Shown: positions 42,241 to 50,818 of the stretch, one piece after another
Layout of the letters: every line of letters begins with the position of its first letter
Position numbering within the stretch: position 1 is the first letter of the stretch
NCBI RefSeq assembly: GCF_022539315.1
Contig: NC_066329.1
Location: forward strand, 5,431,072 to 5,495,071
Source: Serinus canaria
Lineage: Eukaryota > Chordata > Aves > Passeriformes > Fringillidae
DNA: 64,000 nt
Direction of reading: 5' to 3'
Notes under the pieces: model-generated
Told to the model about the DNA's origin: nothing
Seen by the model: the letters and a program-made list of their open reading frames with translations, nothing else
Databases searched by the model: none
Translations under genes and position numbers: made by a program

Positions 42241-42574
42241 AGGCAGCAGTGACTGAGCAGCCATCCTTACCGTCTGCCAAGTGAGAGAGACGGGAGACAC
42301 AGTCAGGATCACCTGCTCTGGGCTTAGCAGCAGCTATCCTTATGCTGGCTGGTTCCAGCAGAAGGTCCCTGGCAGTGGCCCTGTCACTGTGATCTATGCT
42401 AATGACAAGAGACCCTCGGGCATTCCCTCCCGATTCTCCAGATCCTTGCAAGTCTCCAGATCCTTGTCCTTCGCCATTAACACATTAACCATCACTGGGG
42501 TCCAAGCCGAGGACGAGGCTGTCTATTTCTGTGGTAGTGCTGACAGCAGCAGTGGCAGCTATGGTCTATGGTGA
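42229..42574 (+). pseudogene. IGLV pseudogene psiV1
   Basis: V exon after a good pyrimidine tract and CAG acceptor. It opens Ser-Leu-Val-Gln-Ala-Ala-Val-Thr, then an insertion of about 11 bases in FR1 gives a TGA stop at 42282-42284. From about 42296 the frame is open to 42572 with first Cys, FR2 Trp, [20 protein letters not shown] and CDR3 [13 protein letters not shown]3 is six codons longer than usual because of an 18-bp tandem duplication (42436-42471), a trait shared with psiV6. The place of the RSS heptamer reads tatggtg, so no usable RSS. Likely a conversion donor only. Confidence 0.95.
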
Positions 42575-42858
42575 CAATGAGTACCAGGAAGTCAGACAGA
42601 TTCTAAAACCAGAGGAAAAATTCTGGTCCTTCTCTGTCCTGGCTGGATGTGCAGATGCGGCATATTCCTGTCCCTTCTGCATGGCCACAACACGGAATGT
42701 CCTCTGTTTGGTGTTGCAAAGATCAGGAAGTGACTGTGCAGATGGGGCCCATTGTCCCATTCCCTACAAAGATCTTGGTGTTGCTGTGTCCTCCACAGCC
42801 TCTTGATACCGATGACCATCTTCTCCTGTGCTGCAAGAACTTCTGCAGTCATTCTTCA

Positions 42859-42900
42859 ATGGGCTGGGCTCTTCTCTTCAAATATGCCTGTCTTTCTGTC
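42859..42900 (+). pseudogene. Faint leader relic of psiV2
   Basis: ATGGGCTGGGCTCTTCTC matches the start of the leader (Met, x, Trp, Ala, Leu, Leu), with ATG kept. The rest of the exon and its donor site are not recognisable. It lies about 130 bases 5' of the V exon, as in other copies. Confidence 0.5.
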
Positions 42901-42988
42901 CTTGACTGTTGCATTCCCTGTAACCTTGTCCAGGAAGATCTGAGCTCCTGGGAGAATGGCTGATCCTCCTCTACTGTCTTTTCTCCAC

Positions 42989-43285
42989 ATTCCCTGATCC
43001 AGGCAGCAGTAGTGAATCATCCTCAGTGTCAGCCAACAAGGGAGACACTGCCAGAATCACCACCTCTGGTGGCAGCAGCAACTATGGCTGGTATCAGCAG
43101 AAGGTTCCTGGCACTGCCCCTGTCACAGTGATCTACAACAATAACAACAGACCCTCGGGCATCCCTTCGCGATTCTCCGGTTCTGCATCTGGCACCACGG
43201 GCACGTTAATCATCACTGGGGTCCAAGCCGAGGACGAGGTTGTCTGTCTATTTCTGTGGTGGTGAGGACAGCAGCAGTGATGCTG
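42989..43285 (+). pseudogene. IGLV pseudogene psiV2
   Basis: The V exon equivalent starts attccctgatccaggca, with the acceptor AG changed to AC. About four bases are missing in FR1 (gtgaatcatcc against gtgactcagccatcc). The first cysteine codon is lost (Ile-Thr-Thr-Ser-Gly). A four-base gtct-type duplication at about 43248-43252, just before the second Cys, shifts the frame. FR2 ([18 protein letters not shown]) and FR3 are otherwise well kept. It is followed directly by a consensus RSS. It is the partner of psiV8 in the five-V block duplication, sharing the FR3 words ttctgcatctggcaccac and the CDR3 end agcagcagtgatgctg. Confidence 0.95.
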
Positions 43286-43324
43286 CACAGTGACACTGAG
43301 GAATAGGGAAGTGATACAAAACCC
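43286..43324 (+). other. Consensus 23-RSS of psiV2
   Basis: Heptamer CACAGTG (43286-43292), a spacer of exactly 23 bases (43293-43315), nonamer ACAAAACCC (43316-43324). The heptamer is perfect and the nonamer differs from ACAAAAACC at one base. Spacing and orientation are those of a V-lambda segment that would join a 12-RSS J. Confidence 0.93.
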
Positions 43325-43900
43325 TCCCACCTCAGCTGTCTCTGAAGACTCTTATATCTGTGCCCTCTTCCTGTCATTTGGGGAAGGGATGAGCTCCCTG
43401 CAGCACTGTCCCTGCATACTGTGCCAGGGTCAAGGTCCCCCTATGCTCCAGGGCCCTGCTGGCTGCCTCCCCACCCAGCTCCCAGCCCAGCTGCACCAGG
43501 ACCCCCTGAACATCACCCAAGAGAGATCAGCCTTGTGACACCAGCACCGAGTGCCAGGCAGCTGGGCCAAAGCTTTGCCTTCAAAGCCTAGGAAGGGATA
43601 TTTCCCATGGGTGCTGGAGTTCTGGGATCATGCATGAGGCTGCCAGGGCAGACCAGGGCAGATCAGGGAATGCTCTGTTGTTTCAAGAGGAGCTGCTGGG
43701 CTAAGTCTGCATTAGCTGGCTGTGTGTACTCAGTGTCAGCCCACTGGGCTCACTCTCAGCCTGCGCAGGAACCCCCGAGCACCTCTGGCTCTCAGGGAAG
43801 CCCCGACCATGGACAACATCCTGCTAGGACCCCACAACAGCAAGGAGCCTGAACCCATCCCCATCCTGTGATGTCTCAGCAGCTGGCACTTGCCTGACCT
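43325..43900. other. Spacer between psiV2 and psiV3
   Basis: GC-rich spacer with no V homology that I can see. It is repeated at about 48564-49094 in copy B. Open frames here have no conserved partner frame in copy B apart from general DNA identity, so I treat them as chance. Confidence 0.6.
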
Positions 43901-43938
43901 TGTCCCCCTCCTTGCAGCGTTATTCATCCCTGGCGTAG
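43901..43938 (+). pseudogene. Decayed leader relic of psiV3
   Basis: cccctccttgcagcgttattcatccctgg aligns loosely with the leader words cccctcctc, gcagtgctc, acccatgg. No start codon is left and the donor GT has become TA. The distance to the V exon (about 145 bases) fits other leaders. Confidence 0.45.
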
Positions 43939-44082
43939 ATATCCTGGTCAGACTCAGTGTGACCAGCTGGGGACTTTTAGCACAGAGGTCCAATCATTGT
44001 CCCACTGCCTGGAGAGACCTGTGCTCCCAGGTCACTGACTCAGCCCCTCTCCTCCCCTCTCTCCTCTCCTCTCCCTCTCCAG

Positions 44083-44402
44083 GTTCCCTGGTCCAGGCAG
44101 CATCACTGAGTCAGCCATCCTCGCTGTCAGCCACTGTGAGAGAGACCATCAAAATCTCTGGGAGCAGCTACAGCAACTATGGCTGGTTCCAGCAGAAGGT
44201 CCCTGGCAGTGGCCCAGTCACTGTGATTTACCAGAATGACAAGAGACCCTTGGACATCCCTTCGCGATTCTCCGGATCCCAGTCCGGCTCCACAGGCACG
44301 TTAACCATCACTGGGGTCCAAGCCGAGGATGAGGCTGTCTATTTCTGTAGTGGCAGTGACAGCAGTGGTGCTGGTGATGGTGACAAAAAGATTTTCAAGT
44401 GA
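44083..44402 (+). pseudogene. IGLV pseudogene psiV3 (open frame, first Cys deleted)
   Basis: Intact acceptor and an open frame through the V exon: [81 protein letters not shown]. Six bases are missing where other copies have acctgc, removing Thr and the first disulphide cysteine in frame. The 3' end has no RSS (gatggtgacaaaaag in its place) and runs on to TGA at 44400-44402. Nearly identical to psiV9 but differs in the FR2-CDR2 words. Confidence 0.94.
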
Positions 44403-44825
44403 GTTGCAGAGGAAGTAAAAATGGAGATTTTCTGTCATTCTCATAACCAAGGAGAGTTGGTAGAGTGGTACTGGGGCAGGTCTTTGTCTCCTCTGCACTA
44501 CCATGGCTCTTAATTTGGCCCATTTCATGTCCTAAAGATTAAAAGGTGTCTTTGGGGCTGAGGATCATTGTTCTGGTCCCTACAAAACTAATGTCTTTTT
44601 CTCTCCCTCCACTAAAACTCACAGCAATGACCATGTCATCCTGCTGGTGCCAGTGTGCTGGGATACCTGGGGCTGAGCTCTGCTCCCCAGTCATGCCTGT
44701 GGCCATTTACTAATGTCTGCTCTCCTTTGACTGTTACAATCCCCATGACCTTATACTGGCATGCCTGTGCTCCTGGAACACTGACTGACCCCTATCCTTC
44801 TCCCCTCTCTCCTCTCCTTCTGCAC
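44403..44825. other. Spacer between psiV3 and psiV4
   Basis: Copied almost unchanged at 49596-50018. Near 44660 it holds a faint leader-like word (cctggggctgagctctgctcc) with no start codon, then an intron-like pyrimidine-rich run before psiV4. Confidence 0.5.
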
Positions 44826-45130
44826 ATTCCCTGGTCCAGGCAGCAGCAGTGACTCAGCCATCCTCGGTATCAGCCAAGGTGGGAGACACCGTCAGGATCA
44901 CCTGCTCTGGGAGTAGCAGCAGCTATGGCTGGTATCAGCAGAAGGTCCCTGGCACTGCCCCTGTCACTGTGATCTACAGCAGTAACCAGAGACCCTCGGG
45001 CATCCCTTCGCGATTCTCCGGATCCCAGTCTGGCACCACGGGCACATTAACCATTACTGGGGTCCAAGCTGAGAAATAGCATGTCTAGTTCTGTGGCAAC
45101 CATGACGGCAGCAGTGGTGGTCAGCACCGT
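44826..45130 (+). pseudogene. IGLV pseudogene psiV4
   Basis: Acceptor AG changed to AC (ctgcacattcc). The frame is open from [26 protein letters not shown] through [26 protein letters not shown] and [13 protein letters not shown] (45077-45079) then replaces a GAG codon, and TAG (45086-45088) replaces Tyr of YFC. The second Cys codon itself is present. No RSS follows. Both stops are shared with psiV10, so they predate the block duplication. Confidence 0.95.
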
Positions 45131-45335
45131 GGAAGCACTGACTCCAGCATTCTCTTTCCTCTTGCTGCTGCCATTTCTGCCTGCAGGACCCTCATGCCTT
45201 GGGTTCTGTCTACAGCTCTGGGCCCCTCCATTGCATCTTGGGGCCTTTGGGCACAGGGACCCTGCCCTGCTGCCTTGTCTGTGCCCTTGGCTTCTGTCTG
45301 ACTCCCCTCTTCTCCCCTCTGTTCTCCCCCTCTCC

Positions 45336-45625
45336 ACCATTGAGTCAGCCATCTTCTCTCTCAGCCAAGGTAAAAGACAGGGTCAGGATCACCTGCTCTG
45401 GGCTTAGCAGCAGCTTTCACTTTGGCTAGTTCCAGCAGAAGGTTCCTGGCCGTGACCCTGTCACTGTGATCTATAACGACAGCAAGAGACCCTCAGGCAT
45501 CCCTTCACAATTCTCTGAATCCACATTCAGCTCCACAAACATCATGACCATCAGTGGGGTCCATGCCAAGGACAAGACAGTCTATTTCTGTGGTAGCAAT
45601 GATGGCAGCAATGCTGGTCAGCATG
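45336..45625 (+). pseudogene. IGLV pseudogene psiV5
   Basis: The V exon lacks its first 19 or so bases, including the acceptor and the SLVQA codons; ctccac runs straight into attgagtcagcc. FR1 to CDR1 is open and the FR2 Trp codon is TAG (gcTAGttccagcag). The rest is open: [18 protein letters not shown], then a diverged FR3 (ESTFSSTNIMTISGVHAKDKTVYFC) unlike the common AEDEAVYFC form. The 3' end (GQHGGGTF) runs directly into the intron of psiV6, with no RSS. Copy: psiV11. Confidence 0.93.
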
Positions 45626-45792
45626 GTGGAGGCACCTTCATGCCCTGTGTTCTTTGTGTGTCTCTAGGGCACTTCATGGTATCTTTCTGGCAATTGGCCA
45701 CAGGGATCCCCCATCCTGCTGCCACAGTAGGTTTGTGCTCCTGGGACACTGACTGACATCTGTCTTCTCCCCTCTCTTTTCTCCTTCTCCAG

Positions 45793-46111
45793 GTTCCCTG
45801 GTCCAGGCAGTGCTGACTCAGCCACCTGTGATATCGGCCAAGGTGGGAGACACAGTCAGGATCACCTGCTCCGGTAGCAGCAACAGCTATGGCTGGTTCC
45901 AGCAGAAGGTCCCTGGCACTGCCCCTGTCACTGTGATCTACAGCAATAACCAGAGACCGTCGGGCATTCCCTCACGATTCTCCGGATCCTTGCAAGTCTC
46001 CAGAACCTTGTCCTTCTCCATTAACACGTTAACCATCACTGGGGTCCAAGCCGAGGACGAGGCTGTCTATTTCTGTGGTGGCAGTGACAGCAGCTATGTT
46101 GGTGTAATAAA
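45793..46111 (+). pseudogene. IGLV psiV6, fully open V exon, no leader or RSS
   Basis: Good CAG acceptor and an uninterrupted V exon: [80 protein letters not shown]. Both cysteines and FR2 Trp are present. FR3 has 12 codons between Gly-Ser and Thr-Leu-Thr where most copies have 6, like psiV1. There is no leader at the expected place, which is occupied by the 3' end of psiV5, and no heptamer or nonamer after CDR3. It cannot be expressed or rearranged as it stands but is an excellent conversion donor. Confidence 0.94.
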
Positions 46112-46575
46112 AATGACAGATTTTCAAGTGAGGTACAGAGGAAATGAAAATGGCATTTTACTGTTCTTCTCATTGCAAAGCAGAGTGAAGAATCTGATGC
46201 TGGGGCAGGGTTTTGTCTCCTCTGCTTGACCATGGCTACAAATGTCCCCCCTTTTGTGTCCTACTGCCCTGGAAGCAAACTTGGGGCTGGGATCATTGTC
46301 ATGATCCCTTTAATACCCATGGTGTGGCTTTTTCCCCATCCTACTGCCTCTTATGACTGATGACCACATTCTCCCACTATTGCCAGAGGTACCTCTGTGC
46401 TGCGATGCCTTGGGTTACTTTTGGCTTGGCTCTGCTCCCCAGATTCACTAGTGGCTGTGGTTGCACCTATTCTCCTTTGACTGTGGTATTCCCCATGCCT
46501 CTGGCCAGGAGATGACCATGTTCCTGGAACACTGGGTGAAACCCCTCTACTCCCCTCTCTTGTCCTTCTCCACAG
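46112..46575. other. Spacer between psiV6 and psiV7
   Basis: Pyrimidine-rich intron-like DNA with a leader-like word near 46405-46440 (gccttgggttacttttggc then ttggctctgctcc). No intact leader. No other feature seen. Confidence 0.5.
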
Positions 46576-46750
46576 ACCCTGGCCCAGGCAGCATCTCTGA
46601 GTTGGCCATCCTCAGTTTCAGCCAGTCTGGTCCAGACCTCCTGGTCCAGGGGTAGCAGTGGCTGTACATGGTCCAAGCAGAAGGCCTCTGATGGTGTCCT
46701 TGTGATCTGTGATAGCTCAAAGAGACCCTCAGTGATTCTGGAGGACATTG
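46576..46750 (+). pseudogene. IGLV relic psiV7 (degenerate, 3' truncated)
   Basis: Starts after ccacag with ccctggcccaggcagc. FR1 words (tctctgagttggccatcctcag), a CDR1-like ggtagcagtggct, FR2 (tggtccaagcagaaggcctctg) and CDR2-FR3 start (gtgatctgtgatagctc, agagaccctcagtgattct) are recognisable. Several indels are present and FR3 to CDR3 is gone. Related to psiV20, which lies in the same position of a duplicated neighbourhood. Confidence 0.82.
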
Positions 46751-47960
46751 AAATGACATGGCTCCTAGAAGTAAGGATCTGTGGTGGGGCTACTAGTCCC
46801 TGCCCTCAAAATGTCCTGCCCTATTGTTGCTCACAGGAGCTGGGACAATCCCTAACATGGTCTTTGGACATTCTGGTCCCTGCCAGTTCAGGGCTGATGC
46901 ACACTCATGTCATGGTGACAGCAGCTGTGCCAAAGGACCCCGTGTCTGTGTGAGAGGCTCTCCCCTGTGAGCACAGGCTGCTGTGGGCACGCTGCCATGC
47001 AGAAACCCTGGATGTTGTGGCCAGGGCTGGAGCAATCTCTGGACCTGGTGGAAGGCGTGGCAGGGCTGAGAGGCAGCAAGGGCAGAGTCCTGTGGCGGGC
47101 TCTGCTCTCAGTTCCTGCAGTGCTGTTCCCGAGGCCCTTCTTGTCCCCACAAGGTGTCAGTGTGGCTCCACTGCACAGGCAGGAGGCAAAGGGGCAGGCA
47201 GGAGGCAAAGGGGCTGTGGCCAGCCAGGTACCAGCGAAGTTCAGAGCAGCCCCGCCGGCTCCTTTGGCGGCTGCCGTGGGCCAGGCTGTGCGCAGGAGGC
47301 AGAGGAGCTGCCCCCGGCCGGACAAGAGTTCAGGTGCTACGTGCTCGTGATTGGTACAAATACCAGACCAGCTCTACCCACAGTTGTTGCGAAGCTGCTG
47401 GAGACTCCCAGATCACTTTGAATTTGGAAGTGGAATTTGAAGTGGCAACTTAATTTTCCTTAGTGTTGTTGAGCCTGGAAGCTCCTGGTCTAGGTGTGGC
47501 TTCCATTTCAAAGCCCCATTTCTCTGCTCTGCGCTTCTCTTGTGGCAATTCAGAGAAGCCCAGAGTGGCACCCTCAGTTGAAGCAGGATGTGGTTTTCCC
47601 AACTGCTCTGTCCCTGCTGCTGATCAGCACCCAGGGAGCACAGAGCCCTGGGACCAGGAGGCACCAACCAGCCTTGGGTGCTCCAGGGCATGTGGATGTG
47701 TCCCCATGGCCAGGTGGTGCTGTCCCTTGCTCTGTGCACAGAACTCCTGGTGCATAGAGGCCATGGTCCTACTGGGCAGAAACAGGCTCAGAGTGGTCCT
47801 CAGCTGATCTGAGAGCACATCAGCCATACTGGAGAAGGAGCAGGCAATAGAGAGCGATCTTTGGTGGGCCAGAGGTGCTTGCAGCATGCAGTGGTAGCAC
47901 TGGGACAGGGCCTTCAGGGAACACTGGATGCCACGTATCCATGGAGAAACTGTGCTTGGG
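46751..47960. repeat. Long V-free GC-rich spacer, copy A (partner about 56800-57590)
   Basis: The longest interval without V homology inside the array. It matches 56800-57590 from ctggtccctgccagttcagg onward, but holds about 130 extra bases (about 47325-47455) and further extra sequence near 47580-47740. A 19-bp tandem repeat (about 47178-47215) is single-copy in the partner. Open frames on both strands are interrupted differently in the partner. Function unknown. Confidence 0.8.
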
Positions 47961-47970
47961 CAGATAGGGA

Positions 47971-47978
47971 CTTAAAAG
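47971..47978 (+). promoter_or_regulatory. TATA-like element of psiV8
   Basis: CTTAAAAG lies 71-78 bases before the leader ATG. The same word sits at nearly the same distance before the psiV21 and psiV23 leaders. I see no octamer (ATGCAAAT or its complement) upstream, so the promoter looks incomplete. Confidence 0.45.
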
Positions 47979-48048
47979 CAGGTCAAGGCCCACAGCACAG
48001 CCCCATCACTGTGAGGACATGGGATTACTGAGCTGGTGGGATTGTACC

Positions 48049-48091
48049 ATGGCCTGAGCCCTTCTCCTCGCAGTGCTTACCCATGGCTCAG
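48049..48091 (+). pseudogene. psiV8 leader exon with ATG and one stop
   Basis: ATG GCC TGA GCC CTT CTC is followed by codons for Leu-Ala-Val-Leu-Thr-His-Gly-Ser, then a G|GT donor at 48091/48092 in phase 1, as the V exon needs. Codon 3, Trp in the avian leader, is TGA. One codon is missing relative to chicken. This is the only clear leader in the array that keeps its ATG in a good context (accATGG). Confidence 0.88.
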
Positions 48092-48225
48092 GTGCCATGG
48101 CCAGACTTGCTGTGCCTGAATTGGGCCTTTGGGCAAAGGGGCCACATGATCTTCCATTGAGAGGTCTGTGCTCCTGGAACACTGACTGACCCCCATCTTC
48201 TCCCCTCTCTTCTCTCCCTCCCCAG

Positions 48226-48525
48226 GTTCCCTGGTCCAGGCAGCACTGAGTCAGCCATCGTCACTATTAGCCATCAGAAGAGACACCGTCAGGATCACCT
48301 GCTCTGGGATTAGCAGCTGGAGCTATGCTGGCTGGTTCCAGCAGAAGGTCCCTGGCACTGCCCCTGTCACTGTGATCTATCAGGATAACAACAGACCCTC
48401 GGGCATCCCTTCGCGATTCTCCGGTTCTGCATCTGGCACCACAGCCACGTTAACCATCACTGGGGTCCAAGCCGAGGAGGAGGCTGTCTATTTCTGTGGT
48501 AGCCAGGACAGCAGCAGTGATGCTG
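48226..48525 (+). pseudogene. IGLV psiV8: open V exon with RSS, one stop in leader
   Basis: Intron 48092-48225 (134 bases, GT..AG) leads into a V exon open to its end: [93 protein letters not shown]. Both cysteines and the FR2 Trp are present. FR1 is odd (LLAIRRD where others have VSAKVGD), and one Asp of AEDE is Glu. A near-consensus RSS follows directly. The only lesion that must stop expression is TGA at leader codon 3. Either a recently silenced V gene or, if the base is polymorphic or wrong, a functional one. Confidence 0.92.
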
Positions 48526-48563
48526 CACAGTGACATGGAACAATGGGGAAGTGTACAAAAACC
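48526..48563 (+). other. RSS of psiV8 (22-base spacer)
   Basis: Heptamer CACAGTG (48526-48532), spacer of 22 bases (48533-48554), nonamer ACAAAAACC (48555-48563). Heptamer and nonamer are both perfect consensus. The spacer is one base short of 23, which V(D)J recombinase usually tolerates. Confidence 0.92.
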
Positions 48564-49094
48564 TCCTACCTCAGCTATCTGTTACAGTCCCATCCCTGTG
48601 CACATACCCCATAATTTGGGGAAGAGATGAGCTCCCTGCAGCACTGTCCCTGCATACTGTGCCAGAGTCAAGGTTTCCCTGTGCTCCTCAGTTGGTGTCC
48701 AGAGCCCTGCTGGCTGCCTCCCCACCCAGCTCCCAGCCCAGCTGCACCAGGACCCCCTGAACATCACCCAAGAGAGATCAGCCTTGTGACACCAGCACCA
48801 AGTGCCGGGGAGCTGGGCCAAAGCATTGCCCTCAAAGCCTAGGAGGGGATATTTCCCATGGGTGCTGGAACTCTGGGATCATGCATGAGGCTGCCAGGGC
48901 AGACCAGGGCAGATTAGGGAATGCTCTGTTGTGTTCAAAAGGAGCTGCTGGGCTAAGTCTGCATTGGCTGGCTTTGTGTACTCTGGCCCTCAGGGAAGCC
49001 CCTGACCCTGGACAACATCCTGCTAGGACCCCACAACAGCAAGGAGCCTGAACCCATCCCCATCCTGTGATGTCTCAGCAGCTGGCACCTGCCT
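48564..49094. other. Spacer between psiV8 and psiV9
   Basis: Copy of the 43325-43900 spacer, about 50 bases shorter. No gene seen. Confidence 0.6.
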
Positions 49095-49276
49095 GACCTT
49101 GTCCCCCTCCTTGCAGTGTTATTCATCCCTGGCATAGATATCCTGGTCAGACTCAGTGTGACCAGCTGGGGACTTTTAGCACAGAGGTCCAATCATTGTC
49201 CCACTGCCTGGAGAGACCTGTGCTCCCAGGTCACTGACTCAGCCCCTCTCCTCTCTCCTCTCCTCTCCCTCTCCAG

Positions 49277-49595
49277 GTTCCCTGGTCCAGGCAGCATCAC
49301 TGAGTCAGCCATCCTCGCTGTCAGCCACTGTGAGAGAGACCATCAAAATCTCTGGGAGCAGCTACAGCAACTATGGCTGGTTCCAGCAGAAGGTCCCTGG
49401 CAGTGGCCCAGTCACTGTGATCTACCAGAATGACAAGAGACCCTCGGGCATCCCTTCGCGATTCTCCGGTCCCAGTCCGGCTCCACAGGCACGTTAACCA
49501 TCACTGGGGTCCAAGCCGAGGATGAGGCTGTCTATTTCTGTAGTGGCAGTGACAGCAGTGGTGCTGGTGATGGTGACAAAAAGATTTTCAAGTGA
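49277..49595 (+). pseudogene. IGLV pseudogene psiV9
   Basis: Copy of psiV3 with the same six-base loss of Thr-Cys in FR1. It reads RPSGIPSRF where psiV3 reads RPLDIPSRF, with two further local substitutions in the FR2-CDR2 stretch. One base is missing in FR3 (ctccggtcccag against ctccggatcccag), which shifts the frame before YFC. The 3' end is the same as psiV3, without RSS. Confidence 0.95.
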
Positions 49596-50018
49596 GTTGC
49601 AGAGGAAGTAAAAATGGAGATTTTCTGTCATTCTCATAACCAAGGAGAGTTGGTAGAGTGGTACTGGGGCAGGTCTTTGTCTCCTCTGCACTACCATAGC
49701 TCTTAATTTGGCCCATTTCATGTCCTAAAGATTAAAAGGTGTCTTTGGGGCTGAGGATCATTGTTCTGGTCCCTACAAAACTAATGTCTTTTTCTCCCCC
49801 TCCACTAAAACTCACAGCAATGACCATGTCATCCTGCTGGTGCCAGTGTGCTGGGATACCTGGGGCTGAGCTCTGCTCCCCAGTCATGCCTGTGGCCATT
49901 TACTAATGTCTGCTCTCCTTTGACTGTTACAATCCCCATGACCTTATACTGGCATGCCTGTGCTCCTGGAACACTGACTGACCCCTATCCTTCTCCCCTC
50001 TCTCCTCTCCTTCTGCAC
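49596..50018. other. Spacer between psiV9 and psiV10
   Basis: Near-identical copy of 44403-44825, including the faint leader-like word. No other feature seen. Confidence 0.5.
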
Positions 50019-50323
50019 ATTGCCTGGTCCAGGCAGCAGCAGTGACTCAGCCATCCTCGGTATCAGCCAAGGTGGGAGACACCGTCAGGATCACCTGCTC
50101 TGGGAGTAGCAGCAGCTATGGCTGGTATCAGCAGAAGGTCCCTGGCACTGCCCCTGTCACTGTGATCTACAGCAGTAACCAGAGACCCTCGGGCATCCCT
50201 TCGCGATTCTCCGGATCCCAGTCTGGCACCACGGGCACATTAACCATTACTGGGGTCCAAGCTGAGAAATAGCATGTCTAGTTCTGTGGCAACCATGACG
50301 GCAGCAGTGGTGGTCAGCACCGT
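50019..50323 (+). pseudogene. IGLV pseudogene psiV10
   Basis: Near-identical copy of psiV4 at an offset of 5193 bases. It has the same lost acceptor (AC for AG) and the same two TAG stops before and within YFC (50270-50272 and 50279-50281). A Ser to Cys change (attgcctgg) lies at the start of the exon. No RSS. Confidence 0.95.
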
Positions 50324-50528
50324 GGAAGCACTGACTCCAGCATTCTCTTTCCTCTTGCTGCTGCCATTTCTGCCTGCAGGACCCTCATGCCTTGGGTTCT
50401 GTCTACAGCTCTGGGCCCCTCCATTGCATCTTGGGGCCTTTGGGCACAGGGACCCTGCCCTGCTGCCTTGTCTGTGCCCTTGGCTACTGTCTGACTCCCC
50501 TCTTCTCCCCTCTGTTCTCCCCCTCTCC

Positions 50529-50818
50529 ACCATTGAGTCAGCCATCTTCTCTCTCAGCCAAGGTAAAAGACAGGGTCAGGATCACCTGCTCTGGGCTTAG
50601 CAGCAGCTTTCACTTTGGCTAGTTCCAGCAGAAGGTTCCCGGCCATGACCCTGTCACTGTGATCTATAACGACAGCAAGAGACCCTCAGGCATCCCTTCA
50701 CAATTCTCTGAATCCACATTCAGCTCCACAAACATCATGACCATCAGTGGGGTCCATGCCAAGGGCAAGACAGTCTATTTCTGTGGTAGCAATGATGGCA
50801 GCAATGCTGGTCAGCACG
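50529..50818 (+). pseudogene. IGLV pseudogene psiV11
   Basis: Near-identical copy of psiV5. It shows the same missing exon start, the same TAG for the FR2 Trp, and the same diverged FR3. Asp of AKDK has become Gly (AKGK). Its 3' end again runs into the intron of the next segment. Confidence 0.94.

Larger units (their letters stand above)
42989..45865. repeat. Five-V block duplication, copy A (psiV2-psiV6)
   Basis: The order psiV2, 3, 4, 5 and the 5' half of psiV6 recurs at 48226-51058 as psiV8, 9, 10, 11, 12. From psiV4 to psiV6 the offset is a constant 5193 bases with only scattered substitutions. The psiV2/psiV8 part and the 43.33-43.40 kb flank are more diverged. About 50 bases of this copy near 43735-43790 are missing from copy B. 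Similarity ends inside FR1 of psiV6/psiV12. Confidence 0.93.

Noticed and set aside
42281..42574. Open frames starting at internal ATGs in V exons, read as independent proteins
   Set aside because: They are parts of V exons. The apparent ATG starts lie in FR1 or intron and have no gene structure of their own.
44301..44528. Minus-strand open frames across V exons (ending near [15 protein letters not shown])
   Set aside because: The same antisense peptide recurs wherever FR3 occurs. It is the complement of the conserved V sequence, not a gene.
46888..47350. Overlapping open frames of 80-145 codons on both strands in the GC-rich spacer
   Set aside because: GC-rich DNA gives long chance frames. 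The duplicate at 56.85-57.45 kb breaks them with indels, and no motif is recognisable.
47317..47453. Possible V-like or J-like piece (frame containing WYKYQ)
   Set aside because: No run of aligned framework residues around it, and it is absent from the duplicate spacer.
47580..47640. Second type of signal peptide starting atgtggttttcccaactgc
   Set aside because: It stops after about eleven codons, no V exon follows at a suitable distance, and it is not kept in the duplicate spacer.
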